Source of the DNA: Ephemerocybe angulata
Lineage: Eukaryota > Basidiomycota > Agaricomycetes > Agaricales > Psathyrellaceae
Direction: 5' to 3'
Assembly: GCA_013368325.1 (NCBI GenBank)
Contig: JAACJK010000109.1
Span: forward strand, 868,001-932,000
Length of the DNA: 64,000 bases
Part shown: positions 36,835 to 48,233 of the stretch, in pieces
How the letters are laid out: each line of letters starts with the position of its first letter
How positions within the stretch are numbered: the stretch's first letter is position 1
The notes under the pieces: model-generated
Databases searched by the model: none
What the model saw: the letters and a program-made list of their open reading frames with translations, nothing else
What the model was told of the DNA's origin: nothing
Program-made: the position numbers and the translations under genes

Positions 36835-37318
36835 TATATCAAGGGAAATGAAATAAGCGCCGACTAGTACAGATGTTGATCGAGGCGTGAGAACTATCAC
36901 GAGACCGCGATCTTGCCGAACTTTGGCTGGAGGGAGCCGAGACGAGCCGATAAAGTTTCTCAAGGTCTGGACAGCGGTTGGCGGCAAGGCCAACGCCGGC
37001 GGGCCCAACCTCATTCCTCACCGTCATCGGGAGTCACAACGGCTTCCCTGCGTAGGTCAGTCTTGGACGCTACACCTCATTAGGGGTGTTGCTAACATAT
37101 ATACAGGCTTTCGGTTTCATGATTGAGCCGCTCGGGCATGCTGTCAAAGGTTCAGTCAGTCGGTATACGGTCCAAGCAACAGCGACTGGGAATACGCGAC
37201 TTCGTCAGGGCTGGAATTTGAAGAAGGATTTCTTTACCCCTGTACCTCGCCCAACATGGCTACATAACTCCCAGCCGTCAAGTTCGACGGCGCCGGCACC
37301 GACGGAACTCACAGCGCT
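36835..37318. promoter_or_regulatory. divergent promoter region, GNAT / PPR gene
   Basis: About 480 bases between divergent starts. An ATG at 37138 begins a short Arg/Lys/Gln-rich frame (MLSKVQSVGIRSKQQR) that could be an alternative first exon of the PPR gene, ending in a TGA. No other motif was seen. Confidence 0.4.
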
Positions 37319-40300
37319 ATGTCGGAAATGGTCATGCTCTCCATCCATGCATTCCATCTGGTGTCCGAGTGTGTGACGTTTTCACTCGAATATGCTGTTA
37401 AACTGACGTTTTGACCAAGGCCGGGAGGAACTCTTCGACTTCGAGTCAGAGCAGACAAGACGTAATGGACGGAGACACTCGCGCACAACCCAGCCCACCC
37501 CGAATCTTTCTGCCCACCGACCGCATCCCACTCCCACCTCGTACGGTCAGCGCCGACATGCATCCGCATTGCCCAAAAACAAGGCCGGCGACTATGACCG
37601 CGCCCCGTTCACCCCTTCTCGTCCTGTAACCCCTCCAGCCAAACGACCTCCACGGCGGAAAGCGCCACACCCGAAAGAAGTCGTCGAATTCCTCAAGTAC
37701 TCCAACGACAAGGAGCTGCTACAGGCCCAGCTGCCTTTGGCCTCTGATGCGTGTTACAACGTAGTCAATCTCAAGTTGGTCCACCAAGTGCCGGACCAAG
37801 ATCGTATCCGTTTCGCCCAGAGAATGTTGAGCGCAATTACTATACACTGGGCTCGGGATGAAAGCACCCCTTGCCACCGGTATGCGACAGGGGTGAAGCA
37901 GCTGTTGGACTTTCCTTTAGCGAAGAAAGACGAGCGCCGGTCAGAGTATATCGAAGGCCTACAGGCGCAGTGCAGCGCGCTTTTGGGATATATCGACCCC
38001 GCCGACGAATATCTTCGTCAAATGGAGTACACGACACTATCGAAGGCAGGGACGGAGCTCCTCAATGCTGTCCTCGTGTCCCTCGCGCGCGAATGTCCCC
38101 CAGAAGGCGTCGTGGACTATCTTCTCGATGGAATGGCCTTTCTTCCAGCAATCCGCTTCCTAGATCCCTCTGCTGCTCCGGCCGTAAGAGTTTTGACGGA
38201 GGTGGCCACTAGCTCTGCTCTGCCGGCCCCATACTCTACGAATCTGCCAAAGCCATCCTTTACGACTGGTTCGACAATCCATCCTGCGGTTTCCTTGGTT
38301 TTAGGCTGTATTTACCAGCATGCCGCGTTCAAATCCAAAGCAGTCCCGAAAATGTGGATCCAGGCAACAACCAGCGCCCTTCTCTGCGAACAGTCCAGAA
38401 TCGAGGAGATGGAGCGGTTGGGCCTTTACGGCCCGGGCGATAATGTCTACCAGTCGTCCATGGAGCATACCTCGCGAACAATAGCGCCCGCGGATCTCCA
38501 GTTGCATGCAGACATGATCAAGCAACTCTTGTCGCTTTACCCATATCGCGATGACTTTTGGTATAGCAGCATGCTAACCGCCGCCTCATTCTCTGGCGAC
38601 TGGGTCCAAGCAGCGGAGCTGTTCACAACCTACTCCGCAACAGCTGAACCCTCACAACGCGATATCCGTTCGCTCCTCATGGCCTATGCCAGGGCGGGAG
38701 AAATTGGTCGCTTGACCGATACATTCGAGCAGCTTTTCCCTCCCGAAGACCAGATCCACCTCCCCATCGAGCTTTACCGCCCAGCCTTCCACGCCCTCTC
38801 ACGGTCTATTTTTCCGAACCAATCCGCCCTGGAGCATTGGAAGAAGAAGCTTACAGAGGCGAACTTACCTCTGGACTCTAGGATCTACACATCCATCGTG
38901 CGTTATTACGCAAGACATGACCTGGGCACCGCCATATCTCGCATGTTCGAGGAGATTGCTGAGCAGGGTATCACAGTCAGTGGCATCGTTTACCAGATTG
39001 CGATGTCCCACTTCGCGCAACAGGGCCAGTCATTGATCGTGGAGTCCCTTTTCCAACGGGCCATCGAGGCCGGCGTAAAGCCTGACCTCCACCTCCTTTC
39101 CGTCCTCATGGATGCCCACGTCGAATCGGGAACATGGGCAGGACTTTTGAAGGCGCACCAATACATCCAGACCCACGACGTTCCTGGCGACAATCCCATC
39201 GTCATCTTCAACATCCTCTTCAAGGCCTCCCATCTTCTTGGGGTACCGTTCCCTATACTGAACTCGCAGTTCTTGAACTTGGCAGAGACAGGACAGGTGC
39301 CTGATGCCCACACGTATTGCACCCTTGCGCAAGCGGCGGTCGACGCTGGCGAGATGGGACGCGCAGAAGAGTTGTACAGGGAAATGGTCGGGCGCAACAA
39401 GGAGAAGCCCGGGTTCCTCAATCCACACATCTTCAGTATCCTCATTGCAGGGTTTATGCGCGCGACGAATGTGAAGAAGGTTGCATTCTACTATGGCGAG
39501 ATGAAGAAGCAGGGCGTCAAGCCCAACTCTGCGATCTTCAGTAACTTAATCGACGGTGCCGCCCACCTGCCACACAACGAGCGAGCCCAGATCGACGGCC
39601 TCATTGGCGACATGAAGGCCACCGTGGCTAGAAGCGACGATTGGAAGAGCCCTGGAACTGTCAAGGGGACCTGGTACGAGCAGATCTACCTTCCGATGAT
39701 GGCCGCTGCGCTGGAAAGTGGGGACCACGAGCAAGTGAAGAAGGTGTATGTCGATGTCGTGGACCTCGAGTGTACACCTACGCTGGCCATGAACACCGTC
39801 CTCCTGGACAGCTATCGTCGAGTTGGAGATGCTCAAAGCATCTTGGAGCTCTGGAGGCACATGTTCAAGCAAGCCGTCTCGATCAAGGATGCCGGTTCGG
39901 GCCTTCTCACGAAGGAGACGCGCGAAGCCTCGAAACAGGTGCATTCTGACCTCCTTGCCCGCCCACTTTCCATCTTCATCGATGCGATGTCGAGTGCTGG
40001 GCGCCATGGCGAGGTGGCGCGTGTTTGCGGAGAATGCCAAGAGGCTGGCTTCAGATTTGATTCGCACAACTGGAACCGCATTGTCCTTGCACTCATCCGC
40101 GCTGGAGATCCCATGCCCGCATTCCGGATCGCCAATGACATCCTTCTCGGCTACCGCGATTCCTCGGTGGGACTCAACTACAAACCTAAGGCCGGAACAT
40201 CGTCTTCCCCTCTTCTGTGGCCCACGAACTTGGCTGTCGGATCCAACCGAATGACCGTGGGCCCATTGCACGACCGTCGTCATCGTACTATCAAGGCAGG

Positions 40301-40778
40301 GAAGATGGCCCGCAGATTGTTGGCGGCGCGTACTCGCAAAGCCTTAATCCTGGAGAAGCCCTCGAAGAAGAATCCCGACGCCACGCCGCTCTACCAGATG
40401 ATCAACTCTCTTCCGACTTGGGGCGAATGGGGAACACACAAGATCGTCAAGAAGACCCTTCTCACAACTTTCTACCTGTTGGAGTCTGGGTTTCCTATAC
40501 GGCCGATCAAGGCTGGGGAGCTGGACTTACCCGCGATTGGCCGGCACAATCGTCAACTCGGGTATGGACAGGCGAAGACTATCAAGCAGCGGTTCAGGAG
40601 GATTATGGTGCATCTCGCAAACTTCGGAGTCAGCGAAAGAAAGCGACTTGGTGACCATAATCTGACTATCTACAGGATGACAAAGGAGGAGAAGCAGGCG
40701 AGGGTGCTCAAAAAGGCTACAGAAAGACTCTTCCCGAAAGAAGAACCACAGATACCAGAGAAGGAAGAAAAAACATAG
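37319..40778 (+). CDS. mitochondrial pentatricopeptide-repeat protein
   Basis: More than 1,100 residues, mostly one uninterrupted exon from about 37421 to the stop. It is a helical-repeat RNA-binding protein. Recognisable PPR-like helix pairs include ILFKASHLLGVPFPILNSQF, TYCTLAQAAVDAGEMGRAEE, IFSILIAGFMRATNVKKVAF and FSNLIDGAAHLPHNERAQID. The region before the main exon start reads YGQRRHASALPKNK, a typical mitochondrial cleavage context. The C-terminal 150 residues are basic (RRHRTIKAGKMARRLLAART). Such proteins govern mitochondrial RNA stability or translation. The first exon is a proposal: MSEMVMLSIHAFHLVSEC (ATG 37319) spliced over the intron 37371-37419 gives a clean join to REELFDFESEQ. 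A different first exon is possible. Confidence 0.8.
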
Positions 40779-40833
40779 GATGTATGACATAACATAGGTG
40801 TCCGAAAAAAGTCTACACTATCGGCGACATCTC

Positions 40834-42669
40834 TCAAGAATCGTCAGAGTCGTCGTCTGACCCTGATCCAGCTCCACGCCTTCTGCGTTTACCTGTTCCA
40901 TGGCGGTTTCGCTGCCGATACGAATCAACAAGGTGTTCGGGAGACGAAGGGATACGGAGATCGACTTACGAGAGGAAGCTTTTGTCCTTGGTTGCCGAAT
41001 GCGATCGAAAGCGCGGTGGTATCTGAGAAGTTGGGGTTGGGAAGGGTTGGGAGTGCAGGGCTGTGTCACATACCTGGTACGCCGGGGAATCTCTTGGCGG
41101 AATATACCGTGAAAGCCTCGGTGAAGGTCTGGGCCAGGACGGGGGAAATGTCATTGTGGATGCGAACGGAGCCAGACTGCGGAGCTGGAGGACTAGAATA
41201 CGACGGGTTTGCGTTAGATATGTTATTCATTATGCCGTATCTTGGAGAACAAGGTTTCTTACGCTCCGACATTCATAAGTCGCATTCGAAGGCGGAAAGT
41301 GCCTAGACCGTTCGTTTGTCGTTTGTTTGGAAGTGAAACGCGAATTGGAAACGAACCTTCAGTGCGAACGGACAAATCTTGGAACAAGAAAAAGATCCCT
41401 TCTTTGCGGTGTTCGTCTAACAAGCGGCAGGCATTTGCTGAAAGGGGTCCCACAAGCGTTCTTGTATAGTTGGCAGGCTGCCGAGGGATATTTTGGGAGG
41501 TTTCGGAAGATTCTTGGGTGTACGGAGCAACATTTGGGTAAGCTCCGTGCGAGCCTGTGCCCTGACTCGAGTGGTCTACAGGCATCGTTCAATGTCCCGT
41601 CTTGTTCACAAATACCAAGTGGCTTACCAGCATTCTCACGGCTATCTGAAGCAGAGGCGTTGCGCAGTGCCGGGTCAATGGCTAAGATGAAATCAGGATA
41701 CCGCAAGGCGGATTGGAGGGCGCCACTCACCATAGTCTTGGTTGTTGCTTGGAACCCATGGCTCAGAATTCGAGCCCGCGGCATTCCGTGCAAATGAGCT
41801 GATTGATGGAAGGACGGGCGGTGGGAAAGAGGTCGTGCGGTCTACAGGTGGTGGTGGTGGGTAACCCCATGCCTGGGGTCCTTCAGCAGCAGGATATACA
41901 CCAACCCCTTCCTGCGCGGGTGCAGGGAAATAACCATGCCCGCCGGAGCTGGGAGTCTAAATGTGCGAAACGATAGCGAGTTAGTATACTTATACTTAGA
42001 AGTGGCTCCCGCTTGCACTGACCTGAGTTGGGGTGGGCGTGGACGAGCCGGCGGGGGTCTTGTTACCCGACGAACGTTGCTGAGATGTGCTTGTGTTGCG
42101 ACGCCGGACAGACTTGGCGGGAGGATTGGGGGGAACGTATCTCTCGGCCGTTGAAGGGTGCAGAACGAGATTCATTTCTTGCTTTCCGTCCGCAGACCAG
42201 AGGTCGACAGTAACGAGAAAGAAGGACCCGTCGACGTCACTATGATAGCCTCAGCAGTCAGAAGGTAGGGAACGGAACAGGGAAGGCGTGTTGCTTACTC
42301 AACGTCAACTATACTATTATCTTCTCTCCTAACTACCATTTTGGCGACCGCCGCTGGTGCCAATGGCCTTCGATCCTACCGATGGAACGAAGGTGAGCGT
42401 CATCGAAAGCTGGAATTGACCCGAATCGGCGTACTTTATCGCCAAAACCACACATTCGGGCCCTTAGAGGGTGCTGGACAACTTCTAATGAGTAGTGTCT
42501 GGTTCCAAAGCTATGGTTAATACACACATAGATTGATATCTGGCGTTCAGTCGTACCTGTGACCAGACCATTGTCCCCAGATTTCGGGACTGTCAGAGGA
42601 GGTCGCAGCGGGCGTCGCTGACAGGGGACTGGCTTCGGCTTGAGGAGATCTCCTCGTCTGTTGTATCAT
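40834..42669 (-). CDS. velB: velvet factor VelB
   Basis: A NF-kB-like DNA-binding regulator that pairs with VeA or VosA to couple light, development and secondary metabolism. Eleven exons join without a break. They read MIQQTRRSPQAEASPLSATP, FGTRHYSLEVVQHPLRARMC, GDKDRRPLAPAAVAKMVV and DVDGSFFLVTVDLWSADGKQ. A Pro/Gln/Ser-rich insert of about 130 residues (TPTPTQ, AWGYPPPPPVDR, PWVPSNNQD) splits the velvet domain. The second half is LVGPLSANACRLLDEHRKEG, FQDLSVRTEGTFRLRMRLMN and TEAFTVYSAKRFPGVP, then FGNQGQKLPLRNRHGTG. The tail adds a nuclear signal (GKRRRRG) and an acidic end (SDDDSDDS). The RARMCGFGDKDRRP block and the long insert are specific to VelB over VosA or VeA. The start at 42669 is the first in-frame ATG. 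Confidence 0.95.
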
Positions 42670-43749
42670 GGTACCAGATGTCGAGAAAGGCGGTCACTAT
42701 AGTAGGAAAGGTCGAGACCGTAACAGGGTGGTGGCTCGCCGGTACTATGGGGCAGAGATTTGCTGGAGAGTAGGCGCTCTCTGGAAGAGGAGAGGGGAAC
42801 AGTGACGTTGTAGTGACTACCACGAGGATACAGACGAGCGAGCCAGATATCAGTCCGTTGGTGTAGAAGTGGAATAAACACAGGTGGGATTTGTTCTGGC
42901 CACGAAGTGAAGGTTCCGCCGACCCGAGAGAGTGGAATGGGCAAACACAGGATAGTCGCCAAGATTGGACAAGTGTCAGCAAAAGCTTCTGACTGATGTT
43001 TGGTCTTCAGGCCTTCACAATCTCCGCGAAGACACAAATTTCAGTGTGTTTTTGGCGCGCAACACTGTATACCTCGGATCGGAATTGTTGAACCTAGTCT
43101 GGCGCAAAGATTCCCTCGTCCCTCATTAGCAAGGTGGTTAACACAGCCACATCTTATCAGATAATAAACCAGATAAGATGCTTGAAGACGAGCCGTAAAT
43201 TACCTCGAGATCACCTTCCAATCGATTGTGAAGCATGAAAAGCATATTCTCCCTTTCACCGGGACGATTAGGCCTTCACAGACTCAAGATTTCATGAGTT
43301 TGAGCCTCATGTGCACCTCACATCAGCATTGCCAACCCATGGTATGGGTGCTTTACCATTATGTCGGTCGTTCCGCTATTCCGGATCCCTCTCCAATTCA
43401 CATCAGAGCTCTTCTGTGAGCTTTGAGGATAGCTTGAGGATGCGTAGGTTGGCAGCTGAGCAGATAAAATAGCGACTTTCATGATGCGAAAGTGATATTG
43501 CCTGCATGTTGTAACTTTTTGTGAATCCACCAACAACCCTTGCAAGTCTCCCTACCCCCGCTTTACCCCATCCCTGGTGCGAAATCCAAGCCAACGGAAG
43601 CTATATCCACATGGTACGTGTCGCGGACGGGCTGAGTGACTGACAAGCCGGTCCCGGGTGACCGGTCGGCGGAGGGTCGATCCGAAGCTCAAGGAGCCCT
43701 TCAGCACTGCCAATTGATTCGCCTGCAGCCCTCCTCACCCTTCGCCCTC
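42670..43749. promoter_or_regulatory. 1.1 kb divergent promoter, velB / ArfGAP
   Basis: Long divergent intergenic region without a supported gene. A palindromic GATA-site cluster sits near the middle at 43150-43180. The frames here look like chance. Confidence 0.6.
43150..43180. promoter_or_regulatory. palindromic GATA-factor site cluster
   Basis: A perfect 9-base inverted repeat, CATCTTATC (43150-43158) and GATAAGATG (43172-43180), spans a 13-base loop that itself holds AGATAA (43159-43164). There are therefore three WGATAR-type cores within 31 bases. Fungal GATA factors (light, nitrogen and development regulators such as WC-2, AreA and NsdD types) bind such cores. Binding here is inference. 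Confidence 0.65.
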
Positions 43750-45246
43750 ATGACGGACCAGGTTCAGGCCAGGAAACTTCTCTCGGAGCTCTCCAAGCGC
43801 GAAGATCTAGGAAATAAAGTCTGCGCTGACTGTCAGAATCCAAACCCGCAATGGGCTTCCTTGAGGTGTGTTGGCGCCCAAATACATCGAGCTGGCAGTT
43901 CTGACTTCAAATAGTTTCGCCATCTTTATTTGTTTGCAGTGTGCTGGAACCCATAGAGGCTTCGGTGTTCATATCAGGCTAGCTTGACTACCAGATTATT
44001 CGACCGTGAACCTTACACGATGTCTAATCTAGCTTCGTCCGGTCGATTTCCATGGACACTTGGCAGGAGGAACAGCTGAAGAGAATGCAGGTGCGTTACC
44101 ATTCCGTCGAATTCTACTAAAAGTCTAACCCTGTTACGGTGCAGTTGGGAGGAAACTCGCCATTCAAGCAATTTGTGGAATCCTATAGCCCCGTCGATCA
44201 AGGAGGCTACAAGGCAGATGCAAGTTCGTATGACAGATATCATAGCTGGGCGGCAGCTCAGTATCGGGATAAAGTAGGTCATTTGACGATCTTTAGCCCA
44301 AACAATCTTTAACGCGTGTGAACAGCTCGACGCAATGCTTGCTGGTAGAGATTGGTCTCCATCAGCTCCTCCTCCTGGTTTTGGCAATCCGAGTAGAACG
44401 GCCTCCCCTGGACCGGCGGCTGCTCAGGGGCTGAGGAAGTCTCGAGCATCTGCTCGCTCAGCCCCCAACCGGAGTGATTCGCATTCTCCCTCTGTTAGAG
44501 GAGGATCGAGCACTGGAACCCCCAACCCAGGTTTGGATCAGAAATCACAGAACGAGAGCTACTTCGCCACCCTCGGTAAAGCGAATGAAAGCCGACGAGA
44601 CGACCTACCTCCATCCCAGGGTGGTCGCTACACTGGATTCGGGAGTACCCCAACACCTCCGCCTAATCAGAGCCCTCTGTCCTCGGCCAATGCACCAAGT
44701 CTGAGTGATCTCCAAGAGAACCCCGTTGCCGCTATCAGTAAAGGGTGGTCGCTTTTCGCCGCAGCTGTTGCAGGAGCAACGAAGGCGGTGTCGGAAAATG
44801 TTATACAACCGGGAGTCGAGAAGGTTACCGATCCTAGCTTCCAAGCGACTGTTCGAGGGTACATGACCGAAGCTCAGAAGAAGGCTGCCACCGTCGGCAG
44901 CACGGCGAACGACTGGTCAAAGAACCAGTTTGGAGTCGACGTCGCGGACACTGTTGGCGGTGCCGTGGGGGCAGTCAGGGAGCGAGTCGGAGGTGGACCC
45001 TCGCGAGCTGGATATGGTCACGTCTCTCTTACCAGTCCTAATGACTTCGGAGAGTCCTCTGGCTTATACTCTCCTGATGACACTGATGACTTCTTCACCG
45101 AATTCGACCCACAGGCGAAATCACCGCAGCATTCCAGCTTGGGGGCGACCACAGGTTTAAGCACGACCCAAGCTTCCGGATCTCTCAACGCTAAGAATAC
45201 GAGCAGCAAGAAGGCCGATGACTGGGATGATTGGAAAGAATTTTAG
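43750..45246 (+). CDS. ArfGAP, GCS1/ARFGAP1 type
   Basis: A GTPase-activating protein for ARF1 in COPI vesicle traffic at the Golgi. MTDQVQARKLLSELSKRED leads to the GATA-like zinc finger CADCQNPNPQW, then SLSFAIFICLQC (C-X2-C-X16-C-X2-C), and AGTHRGFGVHIS with the catalytic Arg after His. FVRSISMDTWQEEQLKRMQL completes the domain. The rest is a Ser/Pro-rich linker, then AISKGWSLFAAAVAGATKAV and SENVIQPGVEKV, amphipathic stretches resembling the ALPS curvature sensors of ARFGAP1. The end, KADDWDDWKEF, is a W-based coatomer-binding motif like those of GCS1. The intron after GVHIS appears to use a GC donor. Confidence 0.93.
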
Positions 45247-45704
45247 AATCTGTGCCAGCTGTTGTCAGATAGACCGCATTGTATCCTGCCCTCATTTACA
45301 ATGGATTTACGATACCCTTTAGCGCCCGTATTCTCGTCATACATGCGTCTTCAGCGTTTCGCCTCCCGGCAAGTGATTGCGTGTATTAAACAGCAGTGCG
45401 ATTCCTGCAAGGCCCGCCTTGCGCCCACCCACGTTCCATGCCAAAGTAACTCCAAAGTCAAACAGCGCCAAATACTTTAGGCTCACACACGTTTCCGGAT
45501 TCCCCTTCCATACACGCCCAGCTCTCGTGCTGTTCCGCCATATATTTTATTCAGCCTGTTGTAGGCCCTTTGGCATGCGTCATGTGTGAAACTATTAAAG
45601 CGGTAGGAAGAACTGCAATCTAAGTCTGATAACGCCCATCTCCCGTCCCCGCTCCTCTCCACAGGCGCCCCTGCGGCCTCACAGCCTGGTCCAGGTCAAA
45701 TATC
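45247..45704. other. intergenic, ArfGAP 3' side and phosphatase promoter
   Basis: About 460 bases between two plus-strand genes. Nothing was recognised. Confidence 0.5.
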
Positions 45705-47709
45705 ATGAACATGCACCAGCGCGGTCGCTTGAGCGACGAACTGTCGCCACTGCTACCCACGACCAAGGAAGATCTGCAGGAAGGCGGGGATATAGCATAT
45801 GGCGGGGTGAACATCGAAGGTCAAGAACGTGTTTCTTCTCAACGAGAAGACACATGGTGGTCTGGAATCCTGAGAAGAATGGCGAGGTATATAATGATGA
45901 GCTTTTCGTTCGATATTCCCTTCAACTTTACCCCCACAGGAGTCTTCCCAGTGAAGCGGTGTTAACAACAATGGCCATGATCTGCCTTGTACTGGTCTTC
46001 GTCCTCACGACATACACGCGCTTGTACGTTGCAGGGATGACTCCCGACATGATTGGACACGGTATACCCGGGGCCTCAGAGATCCAGAACCTATGGGGCG
46101 CATATACCCCATACTTTCCTGTACAATTGTACAAACCTCCACCCCATACCTGCAAGATAAATCAGGTAAGTCACGGCCTCTTTCGTCCATCACTGGACAT
46201 TTCGGCTGTCAGACGGACTCAAACTGCGCTTCCTCGGCACCCGTACAGGTTAACATTGTAGGTTAATCTCGAACCTGGTTTGTACCGTCGATCATTGACA
46301 TTCGGAATCCTTAGATCCAGCGCCATGGCGCTCGGTTCCCTACCTCCGGTTCTACTGAGAGAATACTCGCGGCATTGAAGAAACTTCAATCAGCTCCTGT
46401 CTTTACTGATATTCGACTATCGTTCGTCAAGGACTACCGATACCCTCTCGGTGTGGCAGAACTGGTTCCGTTTGGCGCTTACCAGTGAGATAACTTGCAT
46501 TCGCATCCGATTTTCTGCTAACACAGATCGCTCCGTCCAATAGATCCGCAGAGTCGGGGGCGATTGTGTATGACCGCTATAGAAAGCTGGTTTCGAAGGG
46601 GAATATCCCGTTCGTTCGAGCGTCAGGATCAACCCGTGTCATAGATTCTGCGACAAACTGGACATCAGGTACGGGATCAAGTATCGTTCAATGTAAGGGG
46701 CAATTCACATAAGTATTGTGTAGGCTTCGCGGAAGCAAGCAACAACATCTTCGAACCTAGGCTAGCTGTTGTCCTCAACGAGAGTGTGAGTTGTTTCTAT
46801 CTTCCTTCTCCTGTCGATATTCAATCAGTTCCTTCAGTTGAACGACACCCTTGAGGATGCAATGTGCCCTCGTGCAGGGGATTCTGCGACGCAAACCGCG
46901 CTTTGGACAGATGCGTTCAGTGACTCCATTGCCGAGAGACTCAATGTTTGGGCCCCGGGCGCAAACATAACCACGAGCGACGTGCCCTCCTTATTGTCGC
47001 TTTGCGCATTTGAATCAGTGGCCCTGGAGAAGATCAGTTCTTGGTGCTCTCTTTTCACGACGAAGGAGTTTCTCCAATACGAATACTACAGTGACCTAGA
47101 AAAGTTTTATGGGCGAGGGTGAGCGACGAAACTTCCGACGCTTGAGACTTGGTTTAACCTTTTCGCCACAATATTAGGTACGGACAAGAACTAGGCCCAG
47201 TTCAAGGCGTCGGGTACATAAACGAGCTCTTGGCACGGCTTACAGGAATGCCTGTCCGTGACAACACACAAACGAACCACACCCTCACTGCATCGCCCAT
47301 CACCTTCCCGTTGGATCGTACCATCTACGCCGACTTCTCTCATGACAACCTCATGGTAGCTGTATACTCCGCGATGGGTCTTTTCAAACAGTCATCTTTG
47401 CTTGACCCTCTCCAGCCAGACCCCAAGCGGACTTGGCTCTCGAATCAACTGGTCCCATTCAGCGCCCGGTTGGTCGTCGAACGGATGCAATGTAGAGGTG
47501 CTCCTCCTCGGCGAAACGCAGCACTACAAGAAGATCTGGTCAGGAAGGACACGTTTGTCAGGGTCCTGGTCAACGACGCTGTTCAGCCTTTGAAGTTCTG
47601 TGGGGCTGATAAGCATGGGCTTTGTACCCTCGAGGCTTTTGTTCAAAGTCAATCCTATGCAAGACATGACGGGAACGGCGACTTCGAGAAGTGCTATAAA
47701 GAAATATAA
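45705..47709 (+). CDS. histidine acid phosphatase (phytase-like), membrane-anchored
   Basis: A branch-2 histidine phosphatase. The first exon (MNMHQRGRLSDELSPLLPTT) is cytosolic in type. A splice at 45886 joins it to a signal-anchor span (TTMAMICLVLVFVLTTYTRL). The catalytic His box IQRHGARFPTSG is split across two introns (CKINQ-VNI-IQRHG) and the proton donor site is ADFSHDNL near 47340. Cysteines along the chain and N-glycosylation sequons (NWTS, NESLNDT, NITT, NHT) support a lumenal or extracellular catalytic part. Phytases of this family release phosphate from phytate and other phosphoesters. Secreted fungal phytases have cleavable signals, while this one has a roughly 90-residue N-terminal cytosolic part, suggesting a vacuolar or plasma-membrane enzyme. 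It ends DFEKCYKEI. Confidence 0.9.
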
Positions 47710-48233
47710 AGGGACGCATAACTGTATACGATATTTATGAACCGTCTGTACTATACTTATGACTATAGGTTAGTCAGGGAAGACCCCTGATTGGCCTCAC
47801 GTAGATACGACCACACCGTAGGACTGTATTTTATCTGGGCTCTAGACTAGGCTCTCCTTCACTTCCCTAGTTCGACCGAAAAGTTTTGAAGCTTGAAGAC
47901 CTTTAGCGCTTACCGCCAGTGTTATCTCAATACAGCACACGAGCGCTTAAGAGTCAAACGTTTGCGTCATAATAACCACGAACCCATATGCAAGGTTCCG
48001 GCGCACCCGCGCTGTGTCCGCTCCCCGCGTGTGACGACGCGCTCGGACCATGAACCATATGCATCCCACCCCACATCGCTTAAGCTTAAGATCATAGCTC
48101 CGGCCGACGTTGATGGTGAGCTTGGTTGAAGCTTTAGAACCGTCAAGCCCACCGCTTTTCACCGCTCAACCACTCCCCACACAACTACAACTCATATAAC
48201 TTCAAGGCCTCCACCATTCAGTAGAATTGTTCT
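47710..48233. other. intergenic, phosphatase 3' side and MCC beta promoter
   Basis: About 520 bases between two plus-strand genes with no supported gene or recognised site. Confidence 0.5.

Noticed and set aside
39546..40283. 245-residue minus-strand frame
   Set aside because: Antisense to the long PPR exon and without motif.
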